Made by a program: the position numbers and the translations under genes. From Campylobacterales bacterium (GTDB lineage Bacteria; Campylobacterota; Campylobacteria; Campylobacterales; Arcobacteraceae), in contig JAMOPZ010000362.1 of assembly GCA_027064245.1 (NCBI GenBank), positions 1 to 8,895 of the forward strand: a stretch of 8,895 nt of DNA. Reading direction: 5' to 3'. Below, in pieces: positions 4,846 through 8,895 of the stretch. Below the pieces are notes generated by a model. The model saw only the letters and a program-made list of their open reading frames with translations. It did not search any database and was not told the DNA's origin. Each line of letters begins with the position of its first letter. Positions within the stretch are counted from its first letter, which is position 1.

Positions 4846-6861
4846 TTGAGTAAAGTGTATTTTTCTAATTGGCAAGGTGAAATAGTAGATAATAGAGGCA
4901 AAGATCAAGATGATTGGGCTGAAGTATCTGCAAAATTACCTGTTAATTATAATAAAGATTTAGCTACAAAAGCATTTGTAGGATGGGATGGTTTTGCACT
5001 ATTTGATTCAGATGTAGATGTAGTGAAACTTGCTATGAATTATGCTAGACAATATCAAGAATACTCACAAGCGTGTGGAAGATGTACTCCAGGGCGTTGG
5101 GGTGGTCGTATTTTATATGATATGCTAGATAAAATTGCAAGAGGAGAGGGAGAGTATAGTGACTTAGAACACCTAAAAGAGGTAAGTTCTACTATGACTA
5201 GTACCTCTAAATGTGAAATAGGAAAAACTGTACCAGTACCAATTTTGGGTATGATTGAGCATTTCGAAGATCAGTTTAATATACTTATTAAAGAGCAAAA
5301 AAAATCACCTTGGTATGATGAAGAGGATGATAAATATATAGCAAATGTAACTGCACCTTGTACAGATATGTGTCCAAGTCATGTTGATATACCTGCATAT
5401 ATTGAAGGTGTTAGGGATTTAAACTATGAACACTCTTTAAGATCTACAAGACAAACCATGCCTTTAGCACATGTGTGTGGAAGAGTTTGTCCTCATCCTT
5501 GTGAAGATGCTTGTAGAAGAGGTAATCTTGATGAGTCTATTTCTATTATGGAATTAAAAAGAATAGGGGCAGATTGGGAAAGTGATCATGCTCAAGAGTG
5601 GTTTCATCCACAAAAACCAAAAAAAGCTAAAAATGATGGTAAAAAAGTAGCAGTAATTGGAGCAGGACCTGCAGGACTTACAGCTGCTTATTATTTAGCT
5701 TTAGAGGGTATTAGTGTAACTATTTTTGAGGAGCTTCCTGTTTTAGGTGGTGAAGTTGCTGTTGGTGTTCCACAATATAGAATGCCAATAGAGAAATATA
5801 ATAAAGATATAGAGTTAGTTACCTCTATGCCAACAGTTGAAGTAGTTACAAATCATAGAGTAAGTGCAGATCGTTTAAAAGAGATTGAAGAGGAGTTTGA
5901 TGCTACTTTATTAGCTTTTGGAACAAGACTTTCTAAAACTATTAGATGTGAAAATGAACGACCAGAAATTAAAGGATATTGGGGTGCTATAGAGATGCTT
6001 GATAAAGTAAATCTTTGGCACAAATATCGTATAGGATCTCCAGCTTCAAATGAATTAAAAGGTAAAACTGTAGTTTGTGTAGGTGGTGGATTTACCTCTA
6101 TGGATGTTGTAAGATGTAGTATAAGAGATGGTGCTAAAAAAGTAGTGATGCTTTATAGACGAGATGAAAAAACTATTATAAGAAATACTACATTAGAAGA
6201 GTATACAGAGGCTGTAGAAGAGGGTGTGGAGTTTATTTTTTATAGTGCAATAAATAAAATTATTACAGATAAAAAAGATAACTTAAAAAAACTTTTAATA
6301 GATAAATATGAGTTGATTCCAGATCCAAATGGTGGAAGAGCAAAATTAGAAAAAATAGAGGGTGCTTCATTTGAGATGGAGTGTGACTATGTAATACCAG
6401 CAGTTTCTCAAGCTGCAGATCTTCAGATACTTCCAAAAGAGTGGGAGTTATCAATGACAAGCTGGGGAACACTTCAAACAAATGGAAAAGATTATATGAC
6501 AAGTCGTCCTGGTATATTTGCAGCTGGAGATTGTGAGTATGGTCCTATGACTATTGTAAATGCAGTTGGTCAAGCAAAACGGGCAGCTTCTGTTATAAGT
6601 AGATATATCTATAGTGGAGAGATCACTTTAACAGATGATGAGATTATGGAAGATCATATGAATAAACTTAAAGTTTATAATAAAAAAGAGAAAGTTTCAG
6701 GTTGGATGCCAGGAGTTCCAAGAGAGGTGAGTGAAAAACTTGAAACAGATCTTAGAAAAGATAATAATAAAGAGGTAAATTTAGGATTAACCTCACAAGA
6801 AGCTCAAGCGGAATCTGAAAGATGTATGAGATGTTATTATCTAGGGATGGTGGCAGTATGA
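4846..6861 (+). CDS. NuoF-position fusion: NuoF C-terminal 4Fe-4S region plus GltD-like FAD/NAD(P) oxidoreductase
   Basis: A 671-residue soluble flavoprotein in the place of NuoF, the electron-entry subunit. Residues about 45-145 resemble only the C-terminal end of NuoF (GFALFDSDVD, then ACGRCTPGRWGGR and TSKCEIGKTVP); the FMN- and NADH-binding domain of NuoF is missing. Of the usual N3 ligands, C77, C80 and C123 are present, but the third cysteine of CxxCxxC is G83. From about 168 it is GltD-like: C172 and C176 in APCTDMCP, then C211, C215, C219 and C223 in CGRVCPHPCEDAC; FAD Rossmann VAVIGAGPAGLTAA (268-281); second Rossmann VGGGFTSMD (412-420) with YRRDE (437-441); FAD-binding AAGDCEYGP (559-567); and a C-terminal ERCMRC (658-663). 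YRRDE resembles the NADPH-binding motif of GltD, so NADPH is a plausible donor. The architecture recalls SfrB-type proteins. TTG start; the end overlaps nuoG by four bases (ATGA). Confidence 0.88.
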   Translation: MSKVYFSNWQGEIVDNRGKDQDDWAEVSAKLPVNYNKDLATKAFVGWDGFALFDSDVDVVKLAMNYARQYQEYSQACGRCTPGRWGGRILYDMLDKIARGEGEYSDLEHLKEVSSTMTSTSKCEIGKTVPVPILGMIEHFEDQFNILIKEQKKSPWYDEEDDKYIANVTAPCTDMCPSHVDIPAYIEGVRDLNYEHSLRSTRQTMPLAHVCGRVCPHPCEDACRRGNLDESISIMELKRIGADWESDHAQEWFHPQKPKKAKNDGKKVAVIGAGPAGLTAAYYLALEGISVTIFEELPVLGGEVAVGVPQYRMPIEKYNKDIELVTSMPTVEVVTNHRVSADRLKEIEEEFDATLLAFGTRLSKTIRCENERPEIKGYWGAIEMLDKVNLWHKYRIGSPASNELKGKTVVCVGGGFTSMDVVRCSIRDGAKKVVMLYRRDEKTIIRNTTLEEYTEAVEEGVEFIFYSAINKIITDKKDNLKKLLIDKYELIPDPNGGRAKLEKIEGASFEMECDYVIPAVSQAADLQILPKEWELSMTSWGTLQTNGKDYMTSRPGIFAAGDCEYGPMTIVNAVGQAKRAASVISRYIYSGEITLTDDEIMEDHMNKLKVYNKKEKVSGWMPGVPREVSEKLETDLRKDNNKEVNLGLTSQEAQAESERCMRCYYLGMVAV

Positions 6862-8895
6862 GTCATAGAGTAGAACATAGAGGAAAATCTATAACAATAA
6901 TTATAGATGGTAAAGAGTGTAGCGGTGTATATGGTCAAACAATTTTAGAGATTGCACGAGAGAATGATATATATATACCTACTATGTGTTATCTTACAAA
7001 GGTTTCACCTATTGGAGCATGTAGGATGTGTTCAGTTTCGGTTGAAGGGGTAGATGGATTTATACTTTCTTGTCAAGAAAAAGCAGTAGATGGAGCAAAA
7101 ATAACTACAAATAGCGAACAGTTATTTACACATAGACAAAATTTAATGAAACTTTATGATGTAAATCACCCGTTGCAATGTGGAGTTTGTGATAAGTCAG
7201 GAGAGTGTGATCTTCAAAATAAAACATTGGAGTTTAAAGTAAGTTCTCAAGAGTTTGCTGCTCGTGATCAAAAAAGAAAACAGAAAAAATGGGGTATTTT
7301 AGGATACGATCCAGCACTTTGTATTATGTGTGAAAAATGTGTACATACTTGTAACGAGGTAATTGGAACTGCAGCATTATATATAAAACCAGGTGGATAT
7401 AAATCTACAATTGATATAAAAATGAGTCGATGTGAACAGTGTGGAGATTGTATCTCTGTTTGTCCTGTTGGAGCTTTAGTATCAAATGAGTTTAAATATA
7501 CAGCAAATGCTTGGGAAGCTTCTAAAATACCAGCTTCATGTGCTCACTGTAGTAGTGGGTGTGCATTATATTATAATGTAAAACATAGTGGTAGTGATGA
7601 TCCTTTTGGTAAAAAAATAACAAGAGTTACAAATGATTTTGAATTTGCAGCACTTTGTGGGGCAGGTAGATTTGGATTTGAGTTTGAAAATAGAAGCAAG
7701 CCTGAGAGTAAAGAATCATTTTTAAAAGCAGTTGATCAGTTTAAAGATGCAAAAGCTGTGAGATTTAACTCATATATCACAAATGAAGAAGCATTAATTT
7801 TACAAAAATTAAAAGAGAATTTAGGCTTAAAACTTCTTAATGAAGATGCATTGTCATATCAAAGGTTTTTAAATGAATATTCAAAAATAAGTGGAAATAC
7901 ACTTTATACTGCATCTAGTAAAACCATAAAACAAAGTGATGCAATTGTTATGATAGGTACTAGAATAAGTCGTGATAACCCAGGTATAAAATATGCTGTA
8001 AATATTGCCACTAAGACAAATAGAGCACAGTTTATTTATATGCACCCAATAGATGATATAGCTTTAGGAAATAAATATACTCAATTTATAAAATATGAAG
8101 TAGGAAGTGAAGAGGGTGTAGTAGCTATGCTAGCTTCATATTTAATAGAAAATATTCCATTAAATTATAAATCATATTTTGATGATCTTGATATTGGATA
8201 TTTAAGTGGCGAGAGTAGTGTTGGTGAAGAGGAGTTTGATGAGTTAAAACAAAAATTAGCAAGATCAAAAAAACAAACTTTGATTATAGGTGAAGATATA
8301 TATAGACATCCACAAGCTTTAAATATAGCAAGACTTGTAGGATTAATAGATAGATTTACTAGTTTTGATGTGCATATTATTCCATCACAAACAAATACTT
8401 TAGGTGTTGCTTTGATTTGTGATCTTGATGAGAGTTGTGATGGTAAAATTATAGGTTATAACGAATTTGGTGATTTTATACTAAGTGATAATGGTAAAGG
8501 TGATTTTAATATTCCTGCTTTAAATCAGCAAGAGGGGACTTTTACATCTCTTGATAGAAGAGTATTAAATACAAATGCAGCATTAAATTTTCAAGGTTAT
8601 TGTCTAAATGATATAGCAAATGAATTAATGGAAATTAAAGATTGTGATTATACTATACATTACACTCCATTTTTACCTCAAGATAAAGGGTATAGAGCAG
8701 TAAAATTTGATGATATGGATAATGGATACAATAAATATGGAGCAGATTTAAGAGGATATTGTATTTCAAATGAAAAAATTGATGCTCAAGATATAGCTTT
8801 AGATGAGATAGCAGATATCAATACATTTAATGGAAGTGTAATTTATAGATGTGAACCTTTACATCAGTTTAATAAAAATACGGCAAAATCTTTAC
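6858..8895 (+). CDS. nuoG: NADH-quinone oxidoreductase subunit G, 5' part (partial, cut by right window edge)
   Basis: Large iron-sulfur subunit that passes electrons from the input flavoprotein towards NuoI. The first 679 codons are present and open to the window end. Ligand sets in order: [2Fe-2S] N1b at C44, C55, C58, C72; the His-Cys cluster (N5 type) at H104, C108, C111, C117; a ferredoxin-like domain with two complete sets, C155/C158/C161/C165 and C192/C195/C198/C202; and an N7-type set C228, C231, C235, C267. Many NuoG proteins have only one cluster in the ferredoxin-like region, so this is a cluster-rich form. From about 240 onward is the molybdopterin-oxidoreductase-like domain, with VMIGTRISRDNPG (364-376), LIIGEDIYRHPQA (475-487) and NQQEGTFTSLDRR (556-568). 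ATG 6858 overlaps the preceding stop (ATGA), and the N-terminal SITIIIDGKE fits the family start. nuoH, nuoI and others are expected next. Confidence 0.95.
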   Translation, partial: MSHRVEHRGKSITIIIDGKECSGVYGQTILEIARENDIYIPTMCYLTKVSPIGACRMCSVSVEGVDGFILSCQEKAVDGAKITTNSEQLFTHRQNLMKLYDVNHPLQCGVCDKSGECDLQNKTLEFKVSSQEFAARDQKRKQKKWGILGYDPALCIMCEKCVHTCNEVIGTAALYIKPGGYKSTIDIKMSRCEQCGDCISVCPVGALVSNEFKYTANAWEASKIPASCAHCSSGCALYYNVKHSGSDDPFGKKITRVTNDFEFAALCGAGRFGFEFENRSKPESKESFLKAVDQFKDAKAVRFNSYITNEEALILQKLKENLGLKLLNEDALSYQRFLNEYSKISGNTLYTASSKTIKQSDAIVMIGTRISRDNPGIKYAVNIATKTNRAQFIYMHPIDDIALGNKYTQFIKYEVGSEEGVVAMLASYLIENIPLNYKSYFDDLDIGYLSGESSVGEEEFDELKQKLARSKKQTLIIGEDIYRHPQALNIARLVGLIDRFTSFDVHIIPSQTNTLGVALICDLDESCDGKIIGYNEFGDFILSDNGKGDFNIPALNQQEGTFTSLDRRVLNTNAALNFQGYCLNDIANELMEIKDCDYTIHYTPFLPQDKGYRAVKFDDMDNGYNKYGADLRGYCISNEKIDAQDIALDEIADINTFNGSVIYRCEPLHQFNKNTAKSL

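Noticed and set aside
6263..6502. Open frame of 79 codons on the minus strand inside the flavoprotein gene
   Set aside because: Low-complexity leucine/serine-rich translation antisense to a conserved FAD oxidoreductase; a shadow of the coding strand.
4846..6861. A biosynthetic glutamate synthase small subunit (gltD) inserted in the operon
   Set aside because: The NuoF-type C-terminal cluster region fused at the N-terminus, the coupled overlap with nuoG and the position between nuoD and nuoG all indicate a complex I role; no gltB is nearby.

Overview
This window is AT-rich (about 30% GC by eye) with strong use of AGA, ATA and TTA codons. Its gene content and order point to a member of the Campylobacterota (the former epsilonproteobacteria), probably near the Arcobacter or Sulfurimonas side. 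The best marker is a respiratory complex I operon in which the usual nuoE and nuoF are replaced by a small cysteine-free protein and an unusual iron-sulfur flavoprotein. The genus cannot be fixed from the sequence alone.

All real genes are on the + strand. Bases 1-305 hold the 3' end of riboflavin synthase (ribE). Seven bases later comes a complete rodA (313-1422), a SEDS-family peptidoglycan glycosyltransferase. The 225-base gap 1423-1647 contains a weak terminator-like hairpin after rodA, a second hairpin, repeated TTAGAT/ATCTAA motifs, a candidate -10 box and a strong Shine-Dalgarno sequence.

From 1648 to the right edge runs one tightly packed operon: nuoA, nuoB, nuoC, nuoD, an 81-residue NuoE-position protein, a 671-residue flavoprotein in the NuoF position, and the first 679 codons of nuoG, which runs off the window. 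Neighbouring genes overlap or lie within 20 bases. The remaining membrane and connecting subunits (nuoH to nuoN) are expected downstream but are not seen.

NuoA is membrane-embedded. NuoB (cluster N2), NuoC and NuoD form the quinone-reducing connecting module and look fully functional by motif. The electron-input module departs from the standard. The NuoF-position protein keeps only the C-terminal end of NuoF, with one cluster ligand replaced by glycine. This is fused to a GltD-like flavoprotein with one FAD and one NAD(P)-binding Rossmann fold. The NuoE 2Fe-2S subunit is absent. NuoG carries a full two-cluster ferredoxin-like domain as well as the N1b, N5-type and N7-type ligand sets. Together this suggests a complex I fed by NADPH, or by ferredoxin/flavodoxin, rather than by the classical FMN-dependent NADH site. 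The architecture recalls the SfrAB-type NADPH oxidoreductases. The electron donor is an inference, not something the sequence proves.
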